33,032 nt of DNA from Lachnospiraceae bacterium (GTDB taxonomy: Bacteria > Bacillota > Clostridia > Lachnospirales > Lachnospiraceae). This document shows, piece by piece, positions 15,644-25,488 of the stretch. The notes under the pieces were generated by a model, which did no database searches, was not told where the DNA came from, and saw nothing but the letters and a program-made list of their open reading frames with translations. A program made the position numbers and the translations under genes. The stretch spans positions 1 through 33,032 of the forward strand of contig JAQXTA010000033.1 in the NCBI GenBank assembly GCA_029219245.1, read 5' to 3'. Each line of letters opens with the position of its first letter. Position 1 is the stretch's first letter.

Positions 15644-16627
15644 TTACACATTCGTTCTATTCCCGTTTAGTATACCATAATCTATTTTATCCTTCAATTC
15701 ATGTGCCAGATGAATCTCCTCCGTATGGTAACGATTTCTTGGCAAAAGATAAGATAACATCTTTAACCGTTCCGCCAGTTCACTGCCTGCTTTCATATAA
15801 AAGCGTATCCGCAGTTCTTCTCCAATCTGCATGGATTTCGTTACGCGAATAATTGGAATATAAAAACCAACAGCCCAGTTTTTCTTATTCATGACATACT
15901 TTCCATCCTTAAGCAAATATCCTTCTAAGGCTAACTCAAATCCTTCCGGGAGTTTTTGAAAGGAATCCGCTTCATAGCTTGTCTGTTCCCATAACTGCTT
16001 ATCCTTCCTAAACTCTTCCTCCAGATAGGAAACCATTCCCATCTTCCATTCTGCTCCAAGTTTCTTATTCTGCCGCGTCCATTCCTCTACAATTTCTCTC
16101 GCTTCCTTGTAAAATTCATTTGCTTTGTCTGCTGCTTTTTCCGCACAAACTGTTTCTGCCTTTAAAATGGAATGTAAGCAGGGCTCCGATTTCGGAGAAC
16201 TCTCAATCTTTACCTGATTATCTGCCAGAAATTGTAAAAGAGAATAGCACCCGTCCATATGGTAATCGAGTTTACATAACTTATTTCCCAGAAGATCATA
16301 TACCGTCAGGAAATCTTTATTTCCCTCTAATGTCAGCTCTGTTTTGCAATAACCGATTTCATTTAGGGTAAAGTTTTTGTTTTTACCGCACCAGTTTATA
16401 TAGCACAGATTCATATCCTCTACCATCAGTTTACGATTATAAGCAGTCAAGCAGAAAAAAAGTCCGGCAAGCATAATGATTACCGCAAACAGCCAACAGC
16501 TAATCTTTACCGGAATGGACTCTGCCGGACTCTGAAAATAGAGAAAAAGAAACAGCAGGCTAATCAGAATCGTTATGATGCCTGCTTTCCATGTCATTTT
16601 TCCCTCTTTTACTTCAATCTGCTTCAT
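15644..16627 (-). CDS. Unknown protein with two N-terminal membrane segments
   Basis: A 327-residue protein I cannot assign with confidence; it may belong to a Lachnospiraceae DUF family. Two hydrophobic helices near the start (about 14-30 and 38-60) are followed by a strand-rich domain that looks PH-like (NRKLMVEDMNLCYINWCG), a charged helical stretch (about 140-200) and a C-terminal strand-rich part. ATG 16627 is chosen for AAAGGA nine bases before it and because it overlaps the protease stop codon, so the two are translationally coupled. This suggests that the protease and this protein act at the membrane together. No catalytic motif is visible. Confidence 0.65.
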   Translation of the reverse strand: MKQIEVKEGKMTWKAGIITILISLLFLFLYFQSPAESIPVKISCWLFAVIIMLAGLFFCLTAYNRKLMVEDMNLCYINWCGKNKNFTLNEIGYCKTELTLEGNKDFLTVYDLLGNKLCKLDYHMDGCYSLLQFLADNQVKIESSPKSEPCLHSILKAETVCAEKAADKANEFYKEAREIVEEWTRQNKKLGAEWKMGMVSYLEEEFRKDKQLWEQTSYEADSFQKLPEGFELALEGYLLKDGKYVMNKKNWAVGFYIPIIRVTKSMQIGEELRIRFYMKAGSELAERLKMLSYLLPRNRYHTEEIHLAHELKDKIDYGILNGNRTNV

Positions 16628-17456
16628 ATGATAGTTCCTTTCCGATTTCTTCATAGGCTTCCAGAATTGCACCAAGCGGCACACTGGCGGTTTCACTGTC
16701 TGCTGTACCGCCTGAAATCATACCAATAAAATTCCCTCTGGCATCAAAGGTACCCCCACCGGACATTCCGGCTCTGGCATAACCATAGCCATAAAGCATA
16801 TCTTCATCAAACTCTTCAATATATCGCTTCGTATCACCGATACTTCCCAGGAAAAAGCCTTCCGTTTCCCCTTCCTGTGCACCCACATAAAAAACAGCAT
16901 CCCCTTCCTGCAGATTCTCATAAGCAGAAATGTCGCTGCATACATACCGCAGACCTTCCAATTCCCTGTAGGTAAACTCATCGTTACTGATTTTCAAAAA
17001 TCCCACATCATACTGACTAGAAACTCCAAAAATCTCTGCCTGTGCGAAATAACCCTGCGGAAAATGAACATAACTGACTTTCTCATCCCAATATTCCAAA
17101 ACATGCTTATTGGTAGCAATCACAATGTTCTCCGGTGTCATTTCCCAAATAACCCCACTTCCATAAGCATTCCCCATTTGAATCCGTACCACACAGTTTT
17201 TTACGATTTCAAAGGCTTCTTCGCAATTTTTCTCCGGCAATACAGGACACTTTAAGAGTTCCAGTGCCAGCATCCCCTCATAGATATCCCTGTCGGACAC
17301 TGTCTGAATCAGATGCGGTGGATAGGTTTCTTTAGCAATTGCCTGACATGGGAACAAGAATACCGACAGGAGGATACTGGCAAGTATTGCTGATACGGTA
17401 TAGCTTGGTTTTCTTTTTCTTCGATATAGCAGTTTATCGCTCTGTTCATACATCAT
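16614..17456 (-). CDS. Membrane-anchored or secreted trypsin-like serine protease
   Basis: A 280-residue protein with a basic N-terminus and one hydrophobic segment (about 19-41) that is either a signal peptide or an anchor. A chymotrypsin-fold protease follows: His118 (ATNKHVL), Asp150 (QYDVGFLK) and Ser232 (GMSGGG) form the expected triad. The usual GNSGGP is changed to GMSGGG. There is no PDZ domain, unlike HtrA. Its stop codon overlaps the start of the next gene, coupling them. It begins shortly after the rnpB terminator. The substrate and any inhibitor are unknown. Confidence 0.82.
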   Translation of the reverse strand: MMYEQSDKLLYRRKRKPSYTVSAILASILLSVFLFPCQAIAKETYPPHLIQTVSDRDIYEGMLALELLKCPVLPEKNCEEAFEIVKNCVVRIQMGNAYGSGVIWEMTPENIVIATNKHVLEYWDEKVSYVHFPQGYFAQAEIFGVSSQYDVGFLKISNDEFTYRELEGLRYVCSDISAYENLQEGDAVFYVGAQEGETEGFFLGSIGDTKRYIEEFDEDMLYGYGYARAGMSGGGTFDARGNFIGMISGGTADSETASVPLGAILEAYEEIGKELSYEAD

Positions 17457-17489
17457 AGCAATGTTTCAATCCTTTAACTTCCTATAAGC

Positions 17490-17516
17490 AAAAATCTCCC
17501 CTTATGGGAGAGATTT
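17490..17516 (-). terminator. Terminator downstream of rnpB
   Basis: AAATCTC-T-CCC pairs with GGGGAGATTT around an ATAA loop on the minus strand and is followed by TTTTT. It separates rnpB from the protease gene. Confidence 0.75.
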
Positions 17517-17539
17517 CTACATATCTTAAATAATTAAAA

Positions 17540-17911
17540 ACTAAGCAGAACGATAAGCCGGGTTATGTCGTGAATGATCATCTATCTAGGATTATCGTTG
17601 CCGATAACCTCAAGCGACCTACCTGAAAGCAGATCGGGCAAATCTATAGCTTTCTGTCTGGTCTTGCTTCGGATGGGGTTTACACAGCCTTCTTTGTTAC
17701 CAAAAAAGCGGTAGTCTCTTACACTACCATTCCACCCTTACCAGAGAATTTGCCGAAGCAAAATCGACTGGCGGTATTATTTCTGTTGCACTATCCTTGG
17801 AGTCACCTCCACCGGACGTTATCCGGCATCCTGCCCTGTGAAGCCCGGACTTTCCTCATCCTTCCCAACCTTAGACGGTCGGGAAGGCCGCGATCATTTA
17901 TTCTACTTAGT
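17540..17911 (-). ncRNA. rnpB: RNase P RNA (bacterial class A-like)
   Basis: The catalytic RNA of RNase P, which matures tRNA 5' ends. On the minus strand the universal blocks are present: GAGGAAAGTCCGGGCT, CAGGGCAGGATGCCGG, a P4-forming AGTGCAACAGAAA block, GGTAAGGGTGGAA, GTGTAAGAGACTACCGC, GAGGTTATCGGCAACGAT with TAGATAGATGATC, and ACATAACCCGGCTTA at the 3' end. The terminal helix P1 pairs ACTAAGTAGAA at the 5' end with TTCTGCTTAGT at the 3' end, which sets the boundaries. It lies 22 bases after the nucleoside kinase stop. Confidence 0.96.
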
Positions 17912-17919
17912 CCAATATT

Positions 17920-17949
17920 ATTCTATCTATTTATTATATTTCAAAACAA
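17920..17949 (-). promoter_or_regulatory. Possible rnpB promoter
   Basis: TTGTTT (17944-17949), an 18-base spacer and TAGAAT (17920-17925) are placed eight bases before the predicted RNA start, within the last codons of the upstream gene. An overlapping TTGAAA/TAATAT pair is also possible. Confidence 0.45.
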
Positions 17950-19589
17950 TTTCCGCCTACGAATTCCCGGCAAAGAGAATTGGTAGGTACCTTCTCACTA
18001 CTGACTCCCAGGAAGTATTCCAAGAACTTCAGCAGTCTTTTTGCTTCAAAGTATTCCGGTTCTCCCTTATTGATACCGAACAAAAGCGGCTCTGCATACT
18101 GTTTCAATACTGCAAGCTCATAAATCAGTGCGGAATTAAACATCGCATCTGCCTGCTCCTGGAACGGGAAAATATATTTTTCCTCACCTCTTCGTACCGA
18201 CGGCCACATTTCAATTGTCTTTTTGGCACTGGTACCTCTTGTTCTGGCATCCCTTACCATACGGCGCAACAATCTGCAGTCTGTTGTAGGAATCCGGTTA
18301 TGCTCGTCAATGTTCAGACAAGTCAAAGCACTGATATAAATTTTATACTTGCTTTCTGCCGGAAGGGAATAGGACATTTTCGGATTCAATCCATGAATTC
18401 CTTCAATAACCAGAATATCATCCTGCTCCAATTTTGTCTTCCTGCCGTTGTATTCCCGTCTTCCGGTTTTGAAATTAAAGGTCGGAAGCTCTACGGTTTT
18501 ACCGGCTAACAAATCACCCATATCTTTATTAAACAGTTCTACATCCAATGCCTCAATGCACTCATAATCCGGATTACCCTCTTCGTCTAACGGTGTCTGC
18601 TCATGGTTTACATAATAATTATCCAGAGCAATCGGATGTGGCTGCAAGCCATAGGTTCTTAACTGAATGGACAGGCGGTGTGAAAAAGTTGTTTTTCCGG
18701 AAGAAGACGGCCCCGCAATCATAACAAATTTAACACCGTCTTTCTTTGCAATATCTCTTGCGATTTCACCGATTCTACGTTCCTGCAATGCTTCCTGCAC
18801 CAGAATCATATCCGCAATATTTCCCTGACAGATTTTGTCATTCAAATCACCAACCGTATCAATGCCCGCCTGTACTCCCCATTCATCGGTCTGTATCAAT
18901 GTCTGAAACAATTTCTTTCTCGGTTCAAATACCGGCAGCTTATCCGGCGCTTCTTTTTCCGGTAACAGAAGAATCATGCCGTCTTCATAGCTTAACAGGT
19001 CAAAATATTCAACATATCCCGTACTTGGCAGCATATAGCCATAATAATAATCAAAATAGTCACCCAGACAGTAAACATTGATGGAGGAGCTTCTACGATA
19101 ACGGAACAGCTTCACCTTATCTGTCATGCCATGTTCCGCAAATAAAGCAACTGCTTCTTCTGACGGATATGCCTTTTTCGTTACCGGCAAATCTGCTTCC
19201 ACCAACTCCTGCATCCGTTCCCTGACTCTTTCAATCTGTTTCTCATCCAGTTTCCGGTCACCTTTTAGCTTACAATAGTAGCCGGCTCCGATGCAGAACT
19301 CTACTTTTGTTGCCGCCGCCACTTCAAAACCTGCTACATCTTTTATTGCTTTCATCAAAAGCATAATCGCAGAACGCACGTAGGTCTTGTGTCCAATAGG
19401 ACTACCGTAAGTAATAAAGCTGAGTTCACAATCTTTATTTACCCGCTTCATCAGCTCTCGTATTTTCCCATCCACAACAACCAACGCTATAGGTTCCTTG
19501 TAAAGATGCTGATACTCCTTGGCAATGATTTCGTACTTGATTCCTTCTTCGTATAACTTTTCTTCCCCATTAATTTTGATTCTTACCAT
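17934..19589 (-). CDS. Nucleoside (uridine-type) kinase with TGS and tRNA-synthetase-like domains
   Basis: A 551-residue protein. Residues 1-60 are a TGS domain, about 60-230 resemble the second additional domain of threonyl-tRNA synthetase, and 285-490 are a P-loop kinase of the phosphoribulokinase/uridine kinase family with GPSSSGKTT (293-301). The kinase half should phosphorylate uridine, cytidine or a related nucleoside. The TGS-SAD half suggests RNA binding, but its role is not established. This architecture is common in Clostridia. It follows trmK by 18 bases and is the last gene of the dgt-dnaG-rpoD-trmK run. Confidence 0.88.
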   Translation of the reverse strand: MVRIKINGEEKLYEEGIKYEIIAKEYQHLYKEPIALVVVDGKIRELMKRVNKDCELSFITYGSPIGHKTYVRSAIMLLMKAIKDVAGFEVAAATKVEFCIGAGYYCKLKGDRKLDEKQIERVRERMQELVEADLPVTKKAYPSEEAVALFAEHGMTDKVKLFRYRRSSSINVYCLGDYFDYYYGYMLPSTGYVEYFDLLSYEDGMILLLPEKEAPDKLPVFEPRKKLFQTLIQTDEWGVQAGIDTVGDLNDKICQGNIADMILVQEALQERRIGEIARDIAKKDGVKFVMIAGPSSSGKTTFSHRLSIQLRTYGLQPHPIALDNYYVNHEQTPLDEEGNPDYECIEALDVELFNKDMGDLLAGKTVELPTFNFKTGRREYNGRKTKLEQDDILVIEGIHGLNPKMSYSLPAESKYKIYISALTCLNIDEHNRIPTTDCRLLRRMVRDARTRGTSAKKTIEMWPSVRRGEEKYIFPFQEQADAMFNSALIYELAVLKQYAEPLLFGINKGEPEYFEAKRLLKFLEYFLGVSSEKVPTNSLCREFVGGNCFEI

Positions 19590-19607
19590 ACCTTACCCTC
19601 CTGCCTC

Positions 19608-20369
19608 TTATGTTATTTCTGCCAATACCTTCAAACAATCTTCTAACTGCCTGTTTATTTCCCCGTATCTTTCACTTCGCTTTTGATCCTTCAGCCCCTG
19701 CTTGTGTAATTGCCCCAAAATTTCTTCACAGACGCACTTTTCCCGTTCCAGATACCGTTTAAGCACAGGACATTTTCTTTGCAGCAGTAACGGACCATAT
19801 TTATCTTCCATCCGCTGTCTCCATGTCATTTCTTCTGCGCTGTCTGTACCATCCCCTTGTGGTACAGTTTTTGTATCTTTTCCCAATTTTACAACTTTCA
19901 TCATGGGATAAAATTTCCCATCTTCTTCTATCATATTCTCATCCGCAAACAGATATCCCTGCTGCCGCAAAAAACATCGAAACTGCTGTATTTCTGATTG
20001 CGGCTGTAAAATAAGTTCATCAAAAGATGCCGTCTTATCCCAATCCGCTTCTAAAATCTGCATCATCAGCCTGCCACCCATACCGGCACAGATTAGGGAA
20101 TCCGCTTCTTCTATCCGATATGCTTTCAAGCCATCCGAAAGCCTTGTTTCTATGTAGCTTGCCAGCTCATATGCCCGAATATGCTCCTTGGCCTGTTCCA
20201 GCGGGCCTTCCTTCACATCCATCGCAAGTACATAAGGACTGATTTTATGCTGTATCAGATAAATCGGTACAAAACCATGATCGCATCCTACATCGCATAC
20301 CCGGTTTCCCGTACTTACCATAGACGCAACCGCATGCAGACGCTTCGAAAGAACTACCGTTTCCCGCAT
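19608..20369 (-). CDS. trmK: tRNA (adenine22-N1)-methyltransferase
   Basis: A 253-residue TrmK-family enzyme that methylates N1 of A22 in the D-loop region of tRNAs, using S-adenosylmethionine. The Rossmann motif DVGCDHGFVPIYL, the acidic end of strand 2 (LAMDVKEGP), ICAGMGG and the QPQSE segment are in place. A C-terminal helical, charged region completes the family's usual form. Its ATG overlaps the rpoD stop as TAATG, giving direct coupling. The rpoD-trmK order is common in Firmicutes. Confidence 0.92.
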   Translation of the reverse strand: MRETVVLSKRLHAVASMVSTGNRVCDVGCDHGFVPIYLIQHKISPYVLAMDVKEGPLEQAKEHIRAYELASYIETRLSDGLKAYRIEEADSLICAGMGGRLMMQILEADWDKTASFDELILQPQSEIQQFRCFLRQQGYLFADENMIEEDGKFYPMMKVVKLGKDTKTVPQGDGTDSAEEMTWRQRMEDKYGPLLLQRKCPVLKRYLEREKCVCEEILGQLHKQGLKDQKRSERYGEINRQLEDCLKVLAEIT

Positions 20370-21481
20370 TAGTCCAGATAATCCTTCAATTTGCGGCTTC
20401 TGCTCGGATGACGCAGTTTTCTGAGAGCCTTTGCTTCAATCTGGCGGATACGCTCACGTGTAACATTAAATTCTTTACCAACCTCTTCCAATGTTCTGGC
20501 ACGCCCATCATCCAGTCCAAAACGAAGACGCAACACCTTCTGTTCTCTTTCTGTCAGAGTACCAAGTACCTCTACCAATTGTTCCTTTAACAAAGTAAAA
20601 GCAGCTGCATCCGCCGGAACCGGCACATTATCATCCTGAATAAAATCGCCCAGATGGCTGTCTTCTTCTTCACCGATTGGGGTCTCCAGAGAAACCGGCT
20701 CCTGTGAAATCTTTAAAATTTCTCTGACTCTTTCTACCGGCATATTCATTTCTTCTGCAATTTCTTCCGGGGTAGGTTCCCGTCCAAGCTCCTGCAACAG
20801 TTGTCTGCTCACACGAATCAGTTTATTGATGGTTTCCACCATATGCACCGGGATACGGATAGTTCTCGCCTGGTCTGCAATTGCTCTTGTAATTGCCTGA
20901 CGAATCCACCATGTCGCATAAGTAGAAAATTTATATCCTTTTCGATAATCAAACTTTTCAACCGCTTTAATCAACCCCAGGTTGCCTTCCTGACTTAAGT
21001 CAAGGAAAAGCATACCTCGGCCTACATATCTCTTGGCAATGCTGACAACAAGGCGCAAATTGGCCTCCGCAAGCCTTTTCTTGGCTTCCTGATCACCCAT
21101 TTCCATTTTCTTGGCAAGTTCAATTTCTTCCTCCGCACTAAGAAGCGGTACCTTACCGATTTCTTTCAAATACATTCTGACCGGATCTTCGATACTGATA
21201 CCTTCCGGAACGGATAAGTCAATGTTCTCTACATCAACTTCATCCTCTTCCGTAAGAATAATTTCCTCGTCATCCACATCGTCCTCTTCGGTAATTCTAA
21301 GAACATCCACTCCATTCTGTTCTAATGTTTCCAGAATTTTATCAAACTGCTCCTCTTCCAACGCTAAATCGCGGAAAAAGTCATTAATCTCCTGGTATTC
21401 CAGAACATTCTTTTTCTTCTTAGCAATATTTAAGAGTTCTTTTAAGCGCTCTTCAAACTTTGCCTGTACATTTTCGTCCAT
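20369..21481 (-). CDS. rpoD: RNA polymerase primary sigma factor
   Basis: A 370-residue group 1 sigma-70 factor directing RNA polymerase to housekeeping promoters. Region 1.1 is at the N-terminus, followed by an acidic linker (about 60-90), region 1.2 ([12 protein letters not shown]), region 2 with [13 protein letters not shown] for -10 recognition, region 3 ([18 protein letters not shown]) and region 4 with the helix-turn-helix [25 protein letters not shown]. The length suits the compact Firmicute SigA. AAGGTAGGA precedes the ATG. It lies between dnaG and trmK, the classic macromolecular-synthesis context without rpsU. Confidence 0.96.
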   Translation of the reverse strand: MDENVQAKFEERLKELLNIAKKKKNVLEYQEINDFFRDLALEEEQFDKILETLEQNGVDVLRITEEDDVDDEEIILTEEDEVDVENIDLSVPEGISIEDPVRMYLKEIGKVPLLSAEEEIELAKKMEMGDQEAKKRLAEANLRLVVSIAKRYVGRGMLFLDLSQEGNLGLIKAVEKFDYRKGYKFSTYATWWIRQAITRAIADQARTIRIPVHMVETINKLIRVSRQLLQELGREPTPEEIAEEMNMPVERVREILKISQEPVSLETPIGEEEDSHLGDFIQDDNVPVPADAAAFTLLKEQLVEVLGTLTEREQKVLRLRFGLDDGRARTLEEVGKEFNVTRERIRQIEAKALRKLRHPSRSRKLKDYLD

Positions 21482-21533
21482 TATTTGGTCCTACCTTCCT
21501 TTTCCGGGTTAAAAATTTATAATATTTTTTCCT

Positions 21534-23306
21534 TTAATGCAGAGAAATATGCGTTTTGCTAAGTTCTTCCAATGCTTTTTTGCCGGAAATCACCTGATTT
21601 AGCGCATTCATATCCGCACCCATTCTGCTGGAATAATATTCAAAACTATTTTTTTTGACTGCGTACACGATATCATGAAAGGCTTTTTCCCTTTCTGCAT
21701 CCGTTGTAATTTCCTGCAGTCTTGTATTAAACAAAGCGGCAACCTCCCGTTGCTCCTCTTCATCCTGAAACGTACTGATAATTGCCGCCGGATTGAAATT
21801 GCCCTGCTCCAGATCGTCAAACAGCTTAGCCGCTACCTTCCGGTACAGTTCATCGGTAAAATCATCCGCACCGATATAATGGGTAATCTTATGATATAGC
21901 TGAGGCTCCTCGGTAAGCCACGTCAATAACAGTCGCTGGGATTTCTTTGCATTCTCTTCCGGTGTATTTTTCTGCGTTACCGTTGTTTTGGGCCGCTCAA
22001 CCGGCTTTACCAGTCCGGTCTGCGCTGCATAACTGCTGACTAATTTCCGCAAATTTTCAAAACCGATATGGTACCGCTCTGCAACCGATTCAATATAATT
22101 TTCGCGTTCTACTTCTTCTTCAAACCCGCACAGTTTTTTGGCAATTTCCCGATGAAACCGGGTTTTGGATTCCGGATCGCTCAAATCATAGTCCTGTTCC
22201 AGTATCCTAAGTTCAAAGAAAAAGCTGTTCTCCGCTTTATCAATCCGCTCCTGAAAGGCCTCTGCTCCGTTTGCCTTGATAAATTCATCCGGATCTTTGT
22301 ACGGCTGCATGTTGATGACCTTGCCCCGAAGCCCGGTTTCTTTTAAAATACCAATCGCACGAAGTGCCGCATTCACACCGGCTCCGTCACTGTCGTAGGC
22401 AAGCAGCACTTCTTCGGTATACCTTCTGAGCAGATTAGCTTGTCCTACCGTGAAAGCGGTACCAAGTGAAGCAACCGCCTGCGTAAATCCTGCCTGGTGC
22501 ATAGCAATGACATCCATATAGCCCTCACACAAAATAATGTTATTTTTTCGTGAAGTTCTTGCAAAGTTCAACCCATACAGATTCCTGCTTTTATCAAAAA
22601 TCATGGTCTCCGGAGAATTCAGGTATTTTGGCTTTCCATCTCCCATAACTCTTCCACCGAACCCGATTACCCGGTGGTTAATGTCCTGAATCGGAAACAT
22701 TACCCGGTTCCAGAATTTATCATGCATACCATACTTCTCATCGACGCTTGCCAGTCCGGCTTCATTAATTAAATCATCTGTATATCCCTTGGAACGAAGA
22801 TACAAAACCAGATCATTACTCGTAACATTGGCAAAGCCAAGTCCGAATTTCTTCATTGTCTCTTCGCTTAGCTTTCTGCCTGCTAAATACTGATAGCCGA
22901 CCGCTCCTTTTGGAGAGCGAAGCAGATAATAAAAATACTTTGCTGCTTCTTTGTTGACCTCTAAAAGCTTAGCCCGTCTGCTCTCCCGCTTTTTTACTTC
23001 CTCGGAATATTCAATTTCCGGCAGGGCAACTCCCGCCCGTCTGGCCAGTTCCTGAATGGCTTCCTGAAAAGTATAATTCTCATATTCCATTAAAAAAGTA
23101 AAAACATTTCCACCTGCTCCGCAGCCAAAACAGTAATACATCTGTTTGCCAGGCGAAACAGAAAACGACGGAGATTTCTCATTATGAAAAGGACAAAGTC
23201 CGAAATAACTGCTTCCTTTTTTCTGGATACGGACATATCCGGAAATCACATCCACTATATCATTTTTGGCCCTTACTTCTTCTACCAGTTCATCCGGATA
23301 ATACAT
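21534..23306 (-). CDS. dnaG: DNA primase
   Basis: A 590-residue replication primase that lays down RNA primers with DnaB helicase. The CHC2 zinc finger is complete (CPFH…CFGC, residues about 38-64), followed by the catalytic core with RVIGFGGR and a Toprim domain (ILCEGYMDVIA, AYDSDGAG). The C-terminal part contains the helical helicase-binding region. It starts 29 bases after the dgt stop in the same direction. Confidence 0.96.
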   Translation of the reverse strand: MYYPDELVEEVRAKNDIVDVISGYVRIQKKGSSYFGLCPFHNEKSPSFSVSPGKQMYYCFGCGAGGNVFTFLMEYENYTFQEAIQELARRAGVALPEIEYSEEVKKRESRRAKLLEVNKEAAKYFYYLLRSPKGAVGYQYLAGRKLSEETMKKFGLGFANVTSNDLVLYLRSKGYTDDLINEAGLASVDEKYGMHDKFWNRVMFPIQDINHRVIGFGGRVMGDGKPKYLNSPETMIFDKSRNLYGLNFARTSRKNNIILCEGYMDVIAMHQAGFTQAVASLGTAFTVGQANLLRRYTEEVLLAYDSDGAGVNAALRAIGILKETGLRGKVINMQPYKDPDEFIKANGAEAFQERIDKAENSFFFELRILEQDYDLSDPESKTRFHREIAKKLCGFEEEVERENYIESVAERYHIGFENLRKLVSSYAAQTGLVKPVERPKTTVTQKNTPEENAKKSQRLLLTWLTEEPQLYHKITHYIGADDFTDELYRKVAAKLFDDLEQGNFNPAAIISTFQDEEEQREVAALFNTRLQEITTDAEREKAFHDIVYAVKKNSFEYYSSRMGADMNALNQVISGKKALEELSKTHISLH

Positions 23307-23337
23307 ATTTCTCCTCTGTTTCTATCTGGTTATTCTC

Positions 23338-24342
23338 TTAACCATGCCATGTTTTCGGAATATAAATTTCCTGATATTTGGCAATGGCAAACCGGTCAGT
23401 CATAGAACCGACGTAATCGCATACTACCTTTTCAATCGGCTCTCCTGCATCCAGCAAACGGAACAGGAAATCCGGCAGTTTGTCGATATGCTGTAAATAA
23501 TATTCATATAACGTTTCAATTAAAGCCTCCGCCTTACCTTCTTCGCTTTTGGCAATCGGATTCTGATAAACACTTTCAAACATAAACTGCCTAAGTTTCT
23601 TCATGGCTTCCTCCACTTCCGGAGACATCTGGATATCATTTTTCCCCCGGCTTGTGGTAACAATATCATGAATAAAATGGTCTAACCGCTGTCCACAGCT
23701 ATACCCTATCACTTTGCCGATTTCCCGCGGCACATCTGACTCCTTCAAAATACCACCGCGGATGGCATCATCCATATCATGATGAATATAAGCAATCTTA
23801 TCGGACAGCCTTACGATTTTTCCTTCCAAAGTTTCCGGATTCCCCGAAGTCTGATGGTTCAGAATGCCATCCCTTACTTCATAGGTCAGATTGATTCCCT
23901 GTCCATCCTTTTCTAACAAATCAACCGTCCTCACACTCTGCTCACTGTGTCGGAACCCATACGGACAGACTCTGTTCAAGGCACGCTCACCCGCATGTCC
24001 AAAGGGGGTATGTCCCAAATCGTGCCCCAGTGCAATCGCTTCTACCAAATCTTCATTTAGCTTCAATGCCTTGGCTATCGTACGTGCATTCTGGCTGACT
24101 TCCAAAGTATGTGTCAGACGGGTCCGGTAATGATCCCCCTCCGGTGTCAGAAAAACCTGCGTCTTATCCTTCAATCTCCGAAAAGATTTACTATGTATAA
24201 CCCTGTCACGATCTCTCTGAAATACCGGTCTGATATCGCATTGTTCTTCCGGCTTCATTCTTCCTTTGGAATTCATACTGAGCATCGCATATGGACTCAG
24301 ATACTCTTTCTCCCATTGCTCCAAACCTTCTCGTATATTCAT
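23338..24342 (-). CDS. dgt: Deoxyguanosinetriphosphate triphosphohydrolase-like HD protein
   Basis: A 334-residue HD-superfamily enzyme that cleaves dNTPs to the nucleoside and triphosphate. Metal residues are visible: TRLTHTLEVSQ (His), LGHDLGHTPFGHAGE (HD pair) and LSDKIAYIHHDMDD (Asp). It is the first gene of the dgt-dnaG-rpoD-trmK run and so probably part of replication and nucleotide-pool control. AAAGG lies about ten bases before the ATG. The real dNTP preference is not evident. Confidence 0.92.
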   Translation of the reverse strand: MNIREGLEQWEKEYLSPYAMLSMNSKGRMKPEEQCDIRPVFQRDRDRVIHSKSFRRLKDKTQVFLTPEGDHYRTRLTHTLEVSQNARTIAKALKLNEDLVEAIALGHDLGHTPFGHAGERALNRVCPYGFRHSEQSVRTVDLLEKDGQGINLTYEVRDGILNHQTSGNPETLEGKIVRLSDKIAYIHHDMDDAIRGGILKESDVPREIGKVIGYSCGQRLDHFIHDIVTTSRGKNDIQMSPEVEEAMKKLRQFMFESVYQNPIAKSEEGKAEALIETLYEYYLQHIDKLPDFLFRLLDAGEPIEKVVCDYVGSMTDRFAIAKYQEIYIPKTWHG

Positions 24343-24427
24343 AGAAAATGCCTTTCTTTGTGAAAAAACAATCGCTCTGTTTATAATATTCTGCTTCTTT
24401 TGCTAAAATCCTTTTTTATTTTTCCGT

Positions 24428-25324
24428 TTAGCGGCAAATATCATAAATAAATTCCGCATTCTTATCCATCGCTTCATAAGCGGTCTTAAACGGAGACATC
24501 TGGAACACATGCCACATTCCCTTAAAAACATCCATTTTAACAGAAACATTGGCTTTCACCATTTTCTTGTGTAACATGGTAGAGTCATTTAACAAAATTT
24601 CATTATCCCCTACCTGAATGTACGTCGGCGGGAATCCCTCAAAGTCACCAAAAAGTGGCGAAATGTAGGGGTCCTCCAGATTTTCTCCCTTTGCATAATT
24701 GGTAATCATCTCATCCAAATATGCCGCATTCAGAACCGGATCAATTTCCGCTCTCGTTGTATACGATTTGCCGGAGGATGTTAAGTCTGTCCATGGTGAC
24801 ATAAGAATCAACCCTCTTGGGAGCAGTCGTTTCTGCTGTTTCAATTTCAGCACGAAAGACAATGCCAGATTGCCGCCTGCGGAATCTCCCGCTACAATTA
24901 CATCTCTTGCGCCATAACCAAGCAGCATCAGATAATCCCATATCTTCATGGCATCCTGCGTAGCTGCCGGATAAGGATGTTCCGGTGCCAGCCTGTAATC
25001 AAAACAAAGTACATCCATAGAAGTGGAAGTTGCCAGTTTGGTTGTCAAAGTTCTGGCATACATACTGCTGCCTGTAGAATACCCTCCGCCATGGCAATAC
25101 AAAATCACATACTTTTTCATATGTGCCCGGTTAACCGAAATCCATTCCCCATGAATCCCTTCAATCTCAATTTCTTTGATATCCACTTCCTTATTATTGC
25201 TTAGAAGAACTCCAAAATGGTCCTGTGACTGTCTGTGCTTCTCCAAATCCACACCTTCTACTGCACCATGCACTTTCTTAATCAAATTCATCAAGTTCTG
25301 ATTCTTTTTCTCTGATTTTGCCAT
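24428..25324 (-). CDS. Alpha/beta hydrolase (HSL-type esterase)
   Basis: A 298-residue esterase or lipase of the hormone-sensitive lipase family. The oxyanion motif HGGG (78-81), nucleophile GDSAGG (Ser148), acid in GDNEILLND (Asp246) and His272 (MWHVF) form a complete triad. No signal peptide is seen, so it acts in the cytosol. It is transcribed away from an acyltransferase-fold gene that starts 164 bases to the right. This suggests a shared pathway of ester making and breaking, which is inference. Substrates of the family are short to medium acyl esters. Confidence 0.88.
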   Translation of the reverse strand: MAKSEKKNQNLMNLIKKVHGAVEGVDLEKHRQSQDHFGVLLSNNKEVDIKEIEIEGIHGEWISVNRAHMKKYVILYCHGGGYSTGSSMYARTLTTKLATSTSMDVLCFDYRLAPEHPYPAATQDAMKIWDYLMLLGYGARDVIVAGDSAGGNLALSFVLKLKQQKRLLPRGLILMSPWTDLTSSGKSYTTRAEIDPVLNAAYLDEMITNYAKGENLEDPYISPLFGDFEGFPPTYIQVGDNEILLNDSTMLHKKMVKANVSVKMDVFKGMWHVFQMSPFKTAYEAMDKNAEFIYDICR

Positions 25325-25488
25325 ATTGCCCGCTCCTTCTGTTTGGATTCTCTCTTTATGGTTTTTTCTTTTCGGATTATTTGCTGATTATTTTCATACT
25401 ATTTTACCATAAAAACCACTTTCTGTGTTATACTACTCTATGAAAGCAGCAATGCAATTTAATTTTATCACTGTTTACAGGAGTACCA

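Noticed and set aside
17838..18509. 223-codon plus-strand frame
   Set aside because: It runs antisense to rnpB and the nucleoside kinase, both of which are certain.
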